In this document: piece by piece, positions 16,864-26,693 of the stretch
Layout: every line of letters begins with the position of its first letter
How positions within the stretch are numbered: the stretch's first letter is position 1
Assembly: GCF_030464885.1 (NCBI RefSeq)
Contig: NZ_JALPRJ010000007.1
Coordinates: forward strand, 115,423 to 179,422
Reading direction: 5' to 3'
DNA length: 64,000 nucleotides
Source of the DNA: Caballeronia sp. SEWSISQ10-4 2
Lineage (GTDB): Bacteria > Pseudomonadota > Gammaproteobacteria > Burkholderiales > Burkholderiaceae
Made by a program: the position numbers and the translations under genes
Notes under the pieces: generated by a model
Told to the model about the DNA's origin: nothing
Seen by the model: the letters and a program-made list of their open reading frames with translations, nothing else
The model's database searches: none

Positions 16864-19800
16864 ATGATTTCGGGCGACGTAAAAACCGTATGCCCTTACT
16901 GCGGCGTTGGCTGCGGCATGGTCCTGCACGTTGAGAAAGGGCAGGTGGTCAAGGTGTCCGGCGACAAGGAGCATCCGGCCAACTTTGGACGGCTCTGTAC
17001 CAAAGGGTCGTCGGCGCATGTGGTCTTGCGCAAATCCGGCCGTCTGGAGCACGCCTTCATTCGGCATGAGCGCGACCAGGATCCGGTCCCGCTGTCCATG
17101 GGGCAAGCGCTCACGGACACAGCCCGGCGCCTGCGCGATCTGCTGGACGAACACGGCCCGGACGCGCTCTCGTTCTATGTGTCGGGCCAGATGTCGATCG
17201 AGGCGCAATACCTCGTCAACAAGCTCGCGAAAGGGTTTGTGGGCACCAACAATATCGAGTCCAATTCGCGGCTCTGCATGGCGAGTGCCGGTAGCGGCTA
17301 CAAACTCTCGCTTGGCGCCGACGGACCGCCGGGCTCGTACGAGGACATCGATAAAGCCAACCTGTTTTTCGTGATCGGCGCGAACATGGCCGACTGCCAT
17401 CCGATCCTGTTCCTTCGCATGATGGACCGCGTGAAGGCCGGCGCGAAGCTGATCGTGGTGGACCCGCGCCGCAACGCCACCGCCGATAAGGCAAGCCTCT
17501 TCATGCAGATCAAGCCGGGGACCGATCTCGCCTTGCTCAATGGCCTGCTGTATCTGCTCCATCAGAACGGCCATACGGACGCTGCTTTCATCGCCGAATC
17601 GACTGAAGGCTGGGACACGATGCCCGCCTTTCTCGAAGACTATTCACCGGACAAGGTAGCGGAGATCACCGGCATTCCGGAAGCCGATATTCGTCGCGCG
17701 GCGCAATGGATGGGCGAGGCGCCCGAGTGGATGAGCTGCTGGACCATGGGTCTCAACCAGAGCACGCACGGCACCTGGAATACCAACGCCACCTGCAACC
17801 TGCATCTTGCCACCGGCAAGATCTGCCGTCCCGGCAGCGGGCCGTTCTCGCTCACCGGGCAGCCCAATGCCATGGGCGGCCGCGAGATGGGTTACATGGG
17901 ACCCGGGCTTCCCGGGCAGCGTTCGGTGTTGGTGGAAGAGGACCGGGCTTTTATCGAAGACCTGTGGGGCATTCCGAAGGGCACGCTCAAGACTTCGCTC
18001 GGGCAAGGCACCGTTGACATGTTCTCCCGGATGACCACGGGCGAGATCAAGGCCTGCTGGATCATCTGCACCAATCCGGTCGCGAGCGTGGCGAACCGGC
18101 AGACCGTGATTGCGGGTTTGCAGGCTGCGGAGCTGGTCATTACACAGGATGCTTTCCTCGACACGGAGACCAATCGTTACGCCGATGTCCTTTTGCCCGG
18201 CGCGCTTTGGGCCGAGGCCGAAGGCGTGATGATCAACTCCGAGCGCAACATGACGCTCATGCAGAAAGCCATCGAGCCGCCGGGCGCTGCGTTGCCCGAC
18301 TGGCAGATCATCGCGCGCGTGGCGTGTGAAATGGGTTTCGCCGATGCGTTCACCTATGCATCGGCGGATGAGGTTTTCGCCGAGATCACCCGGGCGTCGA
18401 ATCTCAAGACGGGCTACGACCTGCGCGGTGCGAGCCATGAGCGCTTGCGCGAAACGCCGTTGCAATGGCCTTGCGCGCCGGACGTTGCGGCTGATCGCAA
18501 TCCGGTTCGTTATATCAATGACGGCGTGAGCCAGACGCTCACGCAAAGGCCCGATGGCAGCCGCCCGCGCCTGGCATTTCCCACGTCCGGCGGCAAGGCC
18601 GTTTTCTTCGCCCGCCCGCATGTGGCGCCTGCGGAAATGCCGGACATGGAACGGCCCATCGTGCTGAATACGGGGCGCTTGCAGCACCAGTGGCACACCA
18701 TGACCAAGACCGGCAAGGTGCCGATGCTGAACAAGCTGAATCCTGCTCCTTTCGTGGAGATTCATCCCGAAGATGCGGCGTCACTGGGTATCAAGGCCAA
18801 GGACGCGGTCGAGATACGCTCGCGCCGCGGCCGTGCCGTTTTGCCGGCGGTCGTAACCGATCGCGTACGTGCGGGCAACTGCTTTGCCCCCATGCATTGG
18901 AACGACGTCTTTGGCGAAGAGCTCTGCATCAACGCTGTGACGAATGACGCGATCGATCCGATTTCGCAGCAGCCCGAATTCAAGTTCTGCGCCGTAACGC
19001 TGAGCCGCGTGCCGCCCAAAGCAGGCGCAGAGCATCCTGAAACGCGTGATGACGCCGCCAATCCGGAACGATTCGAGCCCATTACCTCTAATCACGCCCG
19101 TCCGACACAGGAACTGGACATGTCCCGTATTGATGCCCTTGCCACGCTGCTCGGTATTGCGGAAACGCCGGCGCCCGAACTCAGCGAGACGGAACGCACC
19201 TACGTCGCAGGTTTTATGAGCGGCCTGCGCTCGACCGAGGGCCGCGCAGCAGGTGGTGTGCCGACGTTGCCGCTCAGTGCGCCCGTGGTCCCGACGACAA
19301 GGCTCTGGCTTGATGGCGTCCTCGCCGGTCTCTTCAGCCGTGCGGAAACGGCAACGGCTGCGCCGACGCTAGCCGCAGCGACTACCGCGGAGTCCTCCGT
19401 GCGGATCGCGCGAGCGCGGCCGAAAGTCGTTTTGCTGTGGGCATCGCAGACGGGGAACATCGAATCGTTGACCGAGCGTTACGCGACCCAGTTGATGGAG
19501 TCCGGCTTTGAAATACGCACCTCGTGCATGGCCGACTATGCGGTATCGGGTCTGGAGAAAGCGCAGTACGTGCTGCTGATGACCAGCACATTCGGCGGCG
19601 GCGATGCCCCCGACAATGGCCAGAGTTTCTGGACAGGAATCAGCGCCGATAACGCGCCGCGTCTGGATGGCGTGCGTTATGCCGTGCTGGCTTTCGGCGA
19701 TCGCAACTATGACGCGTTCTGCGGTCATGGCCGCAAACTCGATGCGCGTTTGCTCGAGCGCGGAGCGATACGTTTGCTGGAGCGTGTCGATTGCGATGCC

Positions 19801-21027
19801 GAGTTTCAGCCCGCTGCCGACGCGTGGCTCGAGCGGATCGTCGCGCGGATCAAGGAGGAAGATGCGGCGCTGCATGCGGTCCCGGCAGACGGAATGATTC
19901 CGGCCATCTTGCCCTCGAAGACCCATCCGGCACCGTCTCGGCTGGTGAAAAATCTGCGGCTCAACAAGCAAGGCGCGACGAAGGACACGCGTTATTTCTC
20001 GCTGGCGACGGCGGACTCGGGTCTTGAATACGAGGTTGGCGATGCGCTCGGTGTATGGCCGAGCAACTGTCCCGAACTGGTCGATGAACTTATCGGCCTG
20101 AGCGGTCTTTCTGCCGATACGGCTGTGAACGTGACCGGCGCCGGCGAGATGCGTCTGGCCGACGCGCTCGGCAAGCACTATGAAATTGCGCGGCCGAATC
20201 ACGACACGCTGGCATTCATCGCGGCCCGGACCCGGGACAGTGCATTGAGCAGATTGCTCGGCGAGGATCGCAAAGCGGACCTGAAGAAGTGGCTGTGGGG
20301 TCAGCAGCTGGCCGACGTGCTGCATGAATTCCCGGTCGCGCTGTCAGCCACGGAACTCGTCGGCATGCTGAAGCGCATGCAGCCGCGGTTGTACTCGATC
20401 GCATCGAGCCCAAGAGCGCATCCCGACGAGATACATCTGACTGTCTCGGCGGTCCGGTATAGCAACGGGCGGCGTCAGCGCAAGGGTGTGTCCTCGACCT
20501 TTCTCGCGGATCGTGCGGACGATGTCAGCGTGCCGGTGTTCGTCCAGAAGTCGGCGCATTTCCGTCTTCCCCATCATGGCGATGCACCGATGATCATGGT
20601 CGGCCCCGGCACCGGCGTCGCCCCGTTTCGCGGTTTCCTGCATGAGCGTCTCGCACGAGGCGACACCGGCCGCAACTGGTTGTTCTTTGGCGAACAGCAT
20701 GCCGCCACGGACTATTACTATGGTGATGAGCTCGATGAGATGCGCCGCAAGGGTTTGCTAAGCCGTCTCGATCTTGCTTTCTCACGCGACCAGACCGACA
20801 AGATTTATGTGCAGGATCGCATGCGCGAACATGGCGCGGAGCTATGGTCGTGGCTCGAAGCGGGTGCGCATTTCTATGTTTGTGGCGACGCGAGCCGCAT
20901 GGCGAGAGATGTCGACGTAGCGCTCAAATCTGTCGTTGCCCGGCAGGGTGGCATGAGCGATGATAAGGCCCAGGAATACGTCAGCGGGCTGGTCAGGGAC
21001 AAGCGTTATGTGCGGGACGTTTATTAA
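16864..21027 (+). CDS. nasA: assimilatory nitrate reductase fused to a flavoprotein reductase
   Basis: A 1387-residue fusion. Residues 1-720 form a molybdopterin (bis-MGD) nitrate reductase with [4Fe-4S] ligands C10, C13, C17 and C45 and the likely Mo-ligand Cys138 in SNSRLCMASAG. After a linker, residues from about 853 form a flavodoxin-like FMN domain (LLWASQTGNIESL) and then a ferredoxin-NADP reductase module: RLYSIASSP for FAD, GPGTGVAPFRGFL for NADPH, ending in Tyr. This gives a self-contained NADPH-dependent enzyme resembling CysJ attached to NasA. The start at MISGDVKTVCPYC lacks a good ribosome binding site but precedes the first cluster Cys by the usual distance; it lies 37 bases after nirD. 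Confidence 0.95.
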   Translation: MISGDVKTVCPYCGVGCGMVLHVEKGQVVKVSGDKEHPANFGRLCTKGSSAHVVLRKSGRLEHAFIRHERDQDPVPLSMGQALTDTARRLRDLLDEHGPDALSFYVSGQMSIEAQYLVNKLAKGFVGTNNIESNSRLCMASAGSGYKLSLGADGPPGSYEDIDKANLFFVIGANMADCHPILFLRMMDRVKAGAKLIVVDPRRNATADKASLFMQIKPGTDLALLNGLLYLLHQNGHTDAAFIAESTEGWDTMPAFLEDYSPDKVAEITGIPEADIRRAAQWMGEAPEWMSCWTMGLNQSTHGTWNTNATCNLHLATGKICRPGSGPFSLTGQPNAMGGREMGYMGPGLPGQRSVLVEEDRAFIEDLWGIPKGTLKTSLGQGTVDMFSRMTTGEIKACWIICTNPVASVANRQTVIAGLQAAELVITQDAFLDTETNRYADVLLPGALWAEAEGVMINSERNMTLMQKAIEPPGAALPDWQIIARVACEMGFADAFTYASADEVFAEITRASNLKTGYDLRGASHERLRETPLQWPCAPDVAADRNPVRYINDGVSQTLTQRPDGSRPRLAFPTSGGKAVFFARPHVAPAEMPDMERPIVLNTGRLQHQWHTMTKTGKVPMLNKLNPAPFVEIHPEDAASLGIKAKDAVEIRSRRGRAVLPAVVTDRVRAGNCFAPMHWNDVFGEELCINAVTNDAIDPISQQPEFKFCAVTLSRVPPKAGAEHPETRDDAANPERFEPITSNHARPTQELDMSRIDALATLLGIAETPAPELSETERTYVAGFMSGLRSTEGRAAGGVPTLPLSAPVVPTTRLWLDGVLAGLFSRAETATAAPTLAAATTAESSVRIARARPKVVLLWASQTGNIESLTERYATQLMESGFEIRTSCMADYAVSGLEKAQYVLLMTSTFGGGDAPDNGQSFWTGISADNAPRLDGVRYAVLAFGDRNYDAFCGHGRKLDARLLERGAIRLLERVDCDAEFQPAADAWLERIVARIKEEDAALHAVPADGMIPAILPSKTHPAPSRLVKNLRLNKQGATKDTRYFSLATADSGLEYEVGDALGVWPSNCPELVDELIGLSGLSADTAVNVTGAGEMRLADALGKHYEIARPNHDTLAFIAARTRDSALSRLLGEDRKADLKKWLWGQQLADVLHEFPVALSATELVGMLKRMQPRLYSIASSPRAHPDEIHLTVSAVRYSNGRRQRKGVSSTFLADRADDVSVPVFVQKSAHFRLPHHGDAPMIMVGPGTGVAPFRGFLHERLARGDTGRNWLFFGEQHAATDYYYGDELDEMRRKGLLSRLDLAFSRDQTDKIYVQDRMREHGAELWSWLEAGAHFYVCGDASRMARDVDVALKSVVARQGGMSDDKAQEYVSGLVRDKRYVRDVY

Positions 21028-21069
21028 GTCCCGCACGGTTCGCCGCGCGTGAGGACGGCGGCGACCCTG

Positions 21070-22449
21070 CTACCCGCGCAACTGTTGCGCCGCGATGTCC
21101 TCGAGCGATCTCCCGCGCGTCTGCACGCCCATCAGCACGACCGCCGCCGCACCGATCAACAGCACGAACGTGGTCGCCCCGAACACACCGGGAAAGCCCA
21201 GCAGCGGATACACATACCCGACGAGGATAGGCGCAGCGATTGCGCCGAGCCGTCCTACTGATGAAGCCAGGCCCACGCCGGTCGTGCGGACATCGGTAGG
21301 GAAAACTTCGGGCGTGTAGGCATAAACGCCCGCATACGTGCCGTTCATGAAGAACGACAGCAGCACGCCGGACGCCATGATGCCCCCGTCGCTGCGCGTG
21401 AGCGCAAGGCCAAGTGCGGAGACTCCTCCCAGCACCATGTACGATGCAATGGTCGCCTGCCGGCCGATCTTTTCGTTGAGCCATGCGCCCGAGAAATAGC
21501 CCGGTATCTGCGCGATATAGATTACGAGCGAATACGAAAAGCTGCGCGTGATCGTCATGCCGTTCTGCACGAGCAGACTGGGAATCCAGGTGAAGAACGC
21601 GTAATAACTGAAGGTGATCGACAGCCACATGAGCCACGTCATGGTGGTGATGCGCGCAAGCTTGCGCGACCACAACGCCTTCACGTTCGCGAGCGCCGAA
21701 GCACGCTCAGCAGCAATGGGAACCTCAGCTTCAGTGGCGGCATCGGTTTGCGGCAAGGGTTCCAGTTTCACGCCAGCCGCCGTCAACTCGGCCTCCGCCT
21801 TCGCAACGATCGCTTCGGCCTCGGCGTGCCGTCCGCGCGCCACGAGCCAGCGCGGCGATTCGGGCAACGCACGCCGCCACCACAGCAACATCACGATCGG
21901 CAGGGCGGTGATCACCATGACTACACGCCACGCGTTCGGTGCAAGCGGGATCACGAAATAACCGAGCAGCGCAGCCGCGACGAAGCCAAATGAGAAGAAG
22001 CCGGCGAGACTGCCCGTGAATGCGCCGCGATACCGCCGCGCGACGAACTCCGACAAGAACGGCGCAACGATCGCGCTTTCCGCACCCGTACCGACTCCGG
22101 CGACAATCCGTGTCGCGAGGAAAAACGGCCAGTCGTGGGCTGTTGCGCTGGCGAGCGACGCGACGCAGTAGATCACCAGTGCGAGCATCATCACGCGCCG
22201 CCGCCCGATCAGGTCGCCGAGAATTCCGGCGAGCATCGCACCGAGGAAATAGCCGATGAACGTGCCGCTGCCAAGCACGCCCGTCTGCACGCTGCTGAGC
22301 GACCACTGCGTGCGCAGCACCGGCAGCAGGAACGCGAGCACGGCGGCGTCCATCGCGTCGAAGGTGTAGCCGAGACCGCCCATCAGCAGCAAGCGTCGAT
22401 GAAATGACGAGAACGGCATGCGTTCTATACGGGCGGAAATCGTCGACAT
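21070..22449 (-). CDS. MFS metabolite:proton symporter
   Basis: A 459-residue major facilitator protein with about twelve membrane segments. GDLIGRRRVMML is the conserved loop 2-3 motif, LPESPRWLVARGR lies at the end of the first half, and a charged central loop precedes SRKLARITTMTWLMW. N-terminal YTFDAMDAAVLAFLLPVL carries the aromatic-acid/metabolite symporter type acidic motif. It follows the amidohydrolase gene by 71 bases on the same strand, so it probably imports that enzyme's substrate. The substrate is not identifiable from sequence. Confidence 0.88.
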   Translation of the reverse strand: MSTISARIERMPFSSFHRRLLLMGGLGYTFDAMDAAVLAFLLPVLRTQWSLSSVQTGVLGSGTFIGYFLGAMLAGILGDLIGRRRVMMLALVIYCVASLASATAHDWPFFLATRIVAGVGTGAESAIVAPFLSEFVARRYRGAFTGSLAGFFSFGFVAAALLGYFVIPLAPNAWRVVMVITALPIVMLLWWRRALPESPRWLVARGRHAEAEAIVAKAEAELTAAGVKLEPLPQTDAATEAEVPIAAERASALANVKALWSRKLARITTMTWLMWLSITFSYYAFFTWIPSLLVQNGMTITRSFSYSLVIYIAQIPGYFSGAWLNEKIGRQATIASYMVLGGVSALGLALTRSDGGIMASGVLLSFFMNGTYAGVYAYTPEVFPTDVRTTGVGLASSVGRLGAIAAPILVGYVYPLLGFPGVFGATTFVLLIGAAAVVLMGVQTRGRSLEDIAAQQLRG

Positions 22450-22520
22450 GGGTAACGCACCTCGCTTGCAGAAAGGAACGGTGAATGTTGAACGGCTGAG
22501 GCTTTGGGTTTAATTTGGAT

Positions 22521-23771
22521 TTAAGCGCGCTCGAGTTCGTCGAAGTGGACGTGGCCGCCTTTCATCACGAACGGGATGTGCTCGCCCTGACCGAGCAGGC
22601 AGTCGATGGAGCGCAGCGGATTGCCGTCCACTACGAGCACATCGGCGAAGGCGCCCGGCACGATGCGGCCGAGTTTGTCGGTCATGCCGAGCACTTCCGC
22701 GCCGATGAGCGTCGCACTTGTTATCACTTCAGCAGGCGACAACACCTCGGCGCGCAGCCGGAATTCATCGCTCTGCAGACGCTGCGCTTCGCCGAGCAGA
22801 TCGGTGCCGAAGCCCATGCGCACGCCCGCGCGTTTCATGATCTCCAGGGACCGGAGGCCGGCTTCATGCACGTCGGCCACCTTCGCCAGGCTTGCTTCGG
22901 GCAGGCCGTATTTCGCTCCCTCGCTGGCGAGCGCCTCATAAGTGATAAGCGTGGGGACCACGAAGGCATTGTGTTCCGCGATCAGGCGCGCGGTGGCGTC
23001 GTCGATGAGATTGCCATGCTCGATCGTGCGCACGCCGCAGCGCACCGCGCGTGCGATGGCATCGGGCGTATAAGCGTGGGCCAGCACGTAGGTCTGACGG
23101 CCGCGGGCTTCGGCGACGATCGCGCGGATCTCGTCCTCGGAATATCCCCACGCACCAACGGGATCGGTTGGCGAGGCAACCCCGCCGGACGCCATGATCT
23201 TGATCTGGTCGGCGCCCATCTGCAGTTCCTCACGAACGGCGCGGCGCACTTCGTCCACACCGTCCGCCACCCGCGTCAGCGCACCGACGCGCACGCAGCA
23301 GCCGCAGGGGGCGTCGGGCGGCATGAAGTCGCTGCGGGTGCGCATGTCGCCGTGACCGCCCGTCTGGCTCAGCGCGCGGCCTGAGACGAACATGCGCGGG
23401 CCTTCTGCCAGCCCGGCCTCCACCGCTTGCTTGAACGGATAACCTGCGCCGCCGGCATCGCGGATGCTGGTGAAGCCTCGCCGCAGCATGGCCCGCATCA
23501 GGGGTACGGCGCGCAGCGTGACCAGTACGTTGGGCAAGGTCGCTACGCGCGGCAGGTTGAACTCGACCGCGATCACATGTACGTGGAGATCGATCAGGCC
23601 GGGCATCAGCGTCTTGCCTTTCAAATCGATCACACGAGCGCTGGCGGATTTGATCGGCCGATCCGAGACTTCCTTGATTCGTCCCTCTTCGACCAGCACC
23701 TCGTGACCGGGCAGTAGTTCGGGCTGCAACGGGTCCAGCAGCGCGCCGTTGCGAAACAACACCGACGTCAT
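22521..23771 (-). CDS. metal-dependent amidohydrolase (imidazolonepropionase-like)
   Basis: A 416-residue TIM-barrel amidohydrolase with the composite N/C-terminal beta domain (KTLMPGLIDLHVHV; GAFADVLVVDGNPL). Metal ligands are visible: DLHVHV near residue 62, the probable carboxylated Lys in QIKIMASGG, His in VLAHAYT and IEHGN, and Asp in GFGTDLL. This set fits the Xaa-Pro dipeptidase/prolidase-like and aryldialkylphosphatase-like branch. It is upstream of the MFS gene on the same strand, giving an uptake-and-hydrolysis pair. A dipeptide or amide substrate is inference. Confidence 0.9.
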   Translation of the reverse strand: MTSVLFRNGALLDPLQPELLPGHEVLVEEGRIKEVSDRPIKSASARVIDLKGKTLMPGLIDLHVHVIAVEFNLPRVATLPNVLVTLRAVPLMRAMLRRGFTSIRDAGGAGYPFKQAVEAGLAEGPRMFVSGRALSQTGGHGDMRTRSDFMPPDAPCGCCVRVGALTRVADGVDEVRRAVREELQMGADQIKIMASGGVASPTDPVGAWGYSEDEIRAIVAEARGRQTYVLAHAYTPDAIARAVRCGVRTIEHGNLIDDATARLIAEHNAFVVPTLITYEALASEGAKYGLPEASLAKVADVHEAGLRSLEIMKRAGVRMGFGTDLLGEAQRLQSDEFRLRAEVLSPAEVITSATLIGAEVLGMTDKLGRIVPGAFADVLVVDGNPLRSIDCLLGQGEHIPFVMKGGHVHFDELERA

Positions 23772-23957
23772 CGCGACTCTCCTGAGAAGGTTGAATCTGG
23801 CCGCGTGGACTGCAGGAAGGGACGCGCCAGCTTGCTTGACTGCACGAGCAGCAAACTATACGCCGCGCTCAGGCGAGCACGCTAGTGCGTCATTAAAGAG
23901 GGATGGCTTGGCGCCATGATCCGGGGGCGAGCGGCGAGCGGCGAACACGGACAGCGC

Positions 23958-25121
23958 TTACGCGGTCAGCTTGTTATCGGACGGTATTGAAGAAACGGCC
24001 GAGAATCGCGTGCGGATGCGCTTGCGCATGGGTTCTTCGTAGAACCTGAAGATCAGCAGGCTTGCGACGACGGCGAACAGCATCGCGATCCAGCCGTTCG
24101 ATTGCCTGAATCCCGCGATATACGCGAGATAGGCAATGGGCACGTGAATGAGGTAAAGCGAATAACTGGCTTCGCCCAGCCTCAAGAGCATTCGCTGATT
24201 CAGGAAGTTGATCACGGGACGGTCGAGCAGGGCGAGCCCCAGGATCAATGCGGCGAACCACGGCGAGTCGAGGTAGAACGCAGGAGAAACCGGACGCCAG
24301 AGCGCGAGAACCGTCAAGGCAATCAACGAACCGCCGACGAGCTTGATACCCAGCGCGTGTCGGTCCACACCTTGTTCGCGCAATCGATGAAACAGGATAG
24401 CGGCATAGACACCCACGACGAATTCGAACAGGCGCGTGAGCGGAAGGCCGACGACGAGAAATCCGCTGCGCGATAGCGGCAGGAAAGTTTCCAGGAACAC
24501 AATCCATAGTCCCTGCATCAGAAAGAAGCCGATGCAAGCGAAGCTCAGCCATGCCAATCGCATGGACATCATCCTGCGCAGCATGAGCGGGAACATCATG
24601 TAGAAAAAAGCTTCGCACGAAACGCTGTCTGACGGGCCGTTCCACGGCTGGTTCACGGCGGCAAACGGGAACCATGCATTTAGCAACAGCAACTGGCAGA
24701 CCAAGCTGGCGGCGAGCGGTAAATACACCGGATTCTTAAGCGCGTACCACTGCATCAACAATGACCGGTCATCGGAGTTCAACAAGTACAGCGTGGTTGG
24801 CACACACAACGCGAGGCCGAGCAATACGACCGGATAGATGCGTGCAAACCGCGCCTGGTAAAACGATCTTGCGCCCTTGGCGGCCAGTTGATCGCGGTAA
24901 GTGAAGGTGAGGATAAAACCGGACAACACGAAGAACAACGAGACCGCGGGGCGGCCGCCATCGACGAAATCAAAGATTTGAGAGGGCAGATTGAGTAAGC
25001 CAAGTTCTGAGTAATGCGAAACAACGACGGTGAATGCCGCGAGGAAGCGGATACTGGTCAACGCGGGTAGCGACCCGCCAGATTGGTCTATTGGCGCATG
25101 CACCGCTGCCTCCCATTTCAC
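23958..25121 (-). CDS. membrane acyltransferase (acyltransferase-3/OafA family)
   Basis: A 387-residue integral membrane protein of roughly ten helices. LTSIRFLAAFTVVVSHYSELG at the N-terminus holds the conserved His of the family, FFVLSGFILTFTYR and FYQARFARIYPVV follow with the R-x10-H-type conserved arginine region, and SYSLYLIHVPIAYL lies near the C-terminus. Such enzymes O-acylate exported glycans or lipids. The nearby glycosyltransferase (26694) is separated by an acyl-CoA dehydrogenase gene on the other strand, so a shared pathway is possible but weakly supported. Confidence 0.9.
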   Translation of the reverse strand: MKWEAAVHAPIDQSGGSLPALTSIRFLAAFTVVVSHYSELGLLNLPSQIFDFVDGGRPAVSLFFVLSGFILTFTYRDQLAAKGARSFYQARFARIYPVVLLGLALCVPTTLYLLNSDDRSLLMQWYALKNPVYLPLAASLVCQLLLLNAWFPFAAVNQPWNGPSDSVSCEAFFYMMFPLMLRRMMSMRLAWLSFACIGFFLMQGLWIVFLETFLPLSRSGFLVVGLPLTRLFEFVVGVYAAILFHRLREQGVDRHALGIKLVGGSLIALTVLALWRPVSPAFYLDSPWFAALILGLALLDRPVINFLNQRMLLRLGEASYSLYLIHVPIAYLAYIAGFRQSNGWIAMLFAVVASLLIFRFYEEPMRKRIRTRFSAVSSIPSDNKLTA

Positions 25122-25416
25122 CGTTTTCGCAGGGTATCACCGCGGGCGCGGAATCAATTACCTGGAGCGCTTGCACAGCGCAATTGGCGGACTGTTACTT
25201 TAGTTTGGCGGCTTTCAACGCGATCGCGGCGCCGGGAAAACAGGCATTGAAATGATCCTGCAATCGTTCTTCAGACGATTCGGGCGCCACGCTACTAGGC
25301 GCGCCGGCGTATCGCTATCATGACGGTGACAGGTGACGTCCTGGCGACGCTGCCGTTTGATCGATCAACCCAAGACCGAGCCACGCGTTCGCTGGCGCTA
25401 TAAAAGGAGACCCTTC

Positions 25417-26628
25417 ATGGGTAGCATGGACGTTGTACAGACAGAGCGCGCGAGTGAAATCGCAAAGCGCGTTGAGGAATTCGTGCGTACAGTGGTGGTC
25501 CCTTACGAGCGCGATTCGCGTTGCGGCAGTCACGGTCCGAGTGAAGAGCTGGTGCGCGAACTGCGAAGCAAGGCGCGGGCTGCGGGCGTGCTTACGCCGC
25601 ATATTCTTCCCGGGGGCGACCATCTTACGCAGCTTGAAACCGCAACCGTCCTGAAGCGATCGGGCTTATCGCCGCTCGGCCCGGTGGCCGTGAATACCGC
25701 CGCTCCGGACGAAGGCAACATGTACCTGATCGGCAAGATAGGCACCGCGGCGCAGAAGGAACGTTTCCTCGCGCCGCTCATATCGGGCGATGCACGCTCT
25801 GCGTTCTTCATGACCGAACCCGCCGCCGACGGCGGCGCGGGCTCCGATCCCTCCATGCTTCAGACCACGGCCAGACGCGACGGCGATCATTGGGTTATCG
25901 ATGGCACGAAGGCCTTCATCACGGGTGCTGAAGGGGCGTCGGTCGGCATTGTGATGGCACGCAGCAACACGGGCGAGGACGGGGACGAGAAGGTCAGCGC
26001 CACCATGTTCCTCGTCGACTTGCCGCATCCCTCCATCCGCCTTGAACGAATTCTCGACACCATAGACAGTTCGATGCCCGGCGGTCACGCGATAGTGCGT
26101 ATTGAAGGCTTGCGTGTGCCGGACGATCAGGTGCTGGGAGCCGTGCACGAAGGCTTCAAATACGCGCAGATCAGGCTCTCGCCCGCGCGGCTGTCGCATT
26201 GCATGCGCTGGCATGGCGCGACCACGCGCGCGCATGAGATCGCCACGCAATATGCCTGCACCCGCCGGGCATTCGGCAAGTTGCTGATCGATCATGAAGG
26301 CGTGGGGTTCATGCTCGCGGAGAACGCGATTGATTTGCAGCAGGCGGAATTGATGATCGACTGGTGCGCAGCCGTACTCGATGCCGGTTCGCTTGGCACC
26401 TCTGAGAGCTCGATGGCAAAGGTCGCGGTAGCCGACGCGCTGTTTCGGGTAGCCGACCGCTGCGTCCAGGTCATGGGCGGCACGGGCGTATCGCGCGATA
26501 CGATCGTTGAGCAAGTGTTCCGCGAGATTCGTGCGTTTCGTATCTACGATGGCCCGACTGAAGTACACAAGTGGTCGATCGCGAAGAAGATCAAACGCGA
26601 CACGCTTTCAGGGCTTCACGGCGCCTAG
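25417..26628 (+). CDS. acyl-CoA dehydrogenase
   Basis: A 403-residue FAD-dependent dehydrogenase. FFMTEPAADGGAGSDPSML is the FAD/acyl-CoA signature near residue 130, followed by DGTKAFITGAEGASVGIV; CTRRAFGKLL and QVMGGTGVSRDTIVEQ are the C-terminal helical motifs, and YDGPTEVHKWSIAKKI carries the late conserved segment. The catalytic base Glu expected in the YDGPTEVH region is present. The start at MGSMDVVQ follows AAAAGGAGA at a good distance. No fatty-acid genes adjoin it; the chain-length preference is unknown. Confidence 0.92.
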   Translation: MGSMDVVQTERASEIAKRVEEFVRTVVVPYERDSRCGSHGPSEELVRELRSKARAAGVLTPHILPGGDHLTQLETATVLKRSGLSPLGPVAVNTAAPDEGNMYLIGKIGTAAQKERFLAPLISGDARSAFFMTEPAADGGAGSDPSMLQTTARRDGDHWVIDGTKAFITGAEGASVGIVMARSNTGEDGDEKVSATMFLVDLPHPSIRLERILDTIDSSMPGGHAIVRIEGLRVPDDQVLGAVHEGFKYAQIRLSPARLSHCMRWHGATTRAHEIATQYACTRRAFGKLLIDHEGVGFMLAENAIDLQQAELMIDWCAAVLDAGSLGTSESSMAKVAVADALFRVADRCVQVMGGTGVSRDTIVEQVFREIRAFRIYDGPTEVHKWSIAKKIKRDTLSGLHGA

Positions 26629-26639
26629 CGGGCGTCCAG

Positions 26640-26664
26640 GCTCCGGCTTGCTGTAAGCCGGAGC
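26640..26664. terminator. hairpin between convergent genes
   Basis: GCTCCGGCTT (26640-26649) pairs perfectly with AAGCCGGAGC (26655-26664) around a five-base loop, between the converging acyl-CoA dehydrogenase and glycosyltransferase genes. There is no T-run, so it may be a weak or Rho-assisted terminator. Confidence 0.55.
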
Positions 26665-26693
26665 TTGAACCTTGCAAAACCGTTCGTGGTGTT

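Noticed and set aside
17644..18765. 373-codon minus frame opposite nasA
   Set aside because: Shadow of a conserved enzyme with no recognisable domain.
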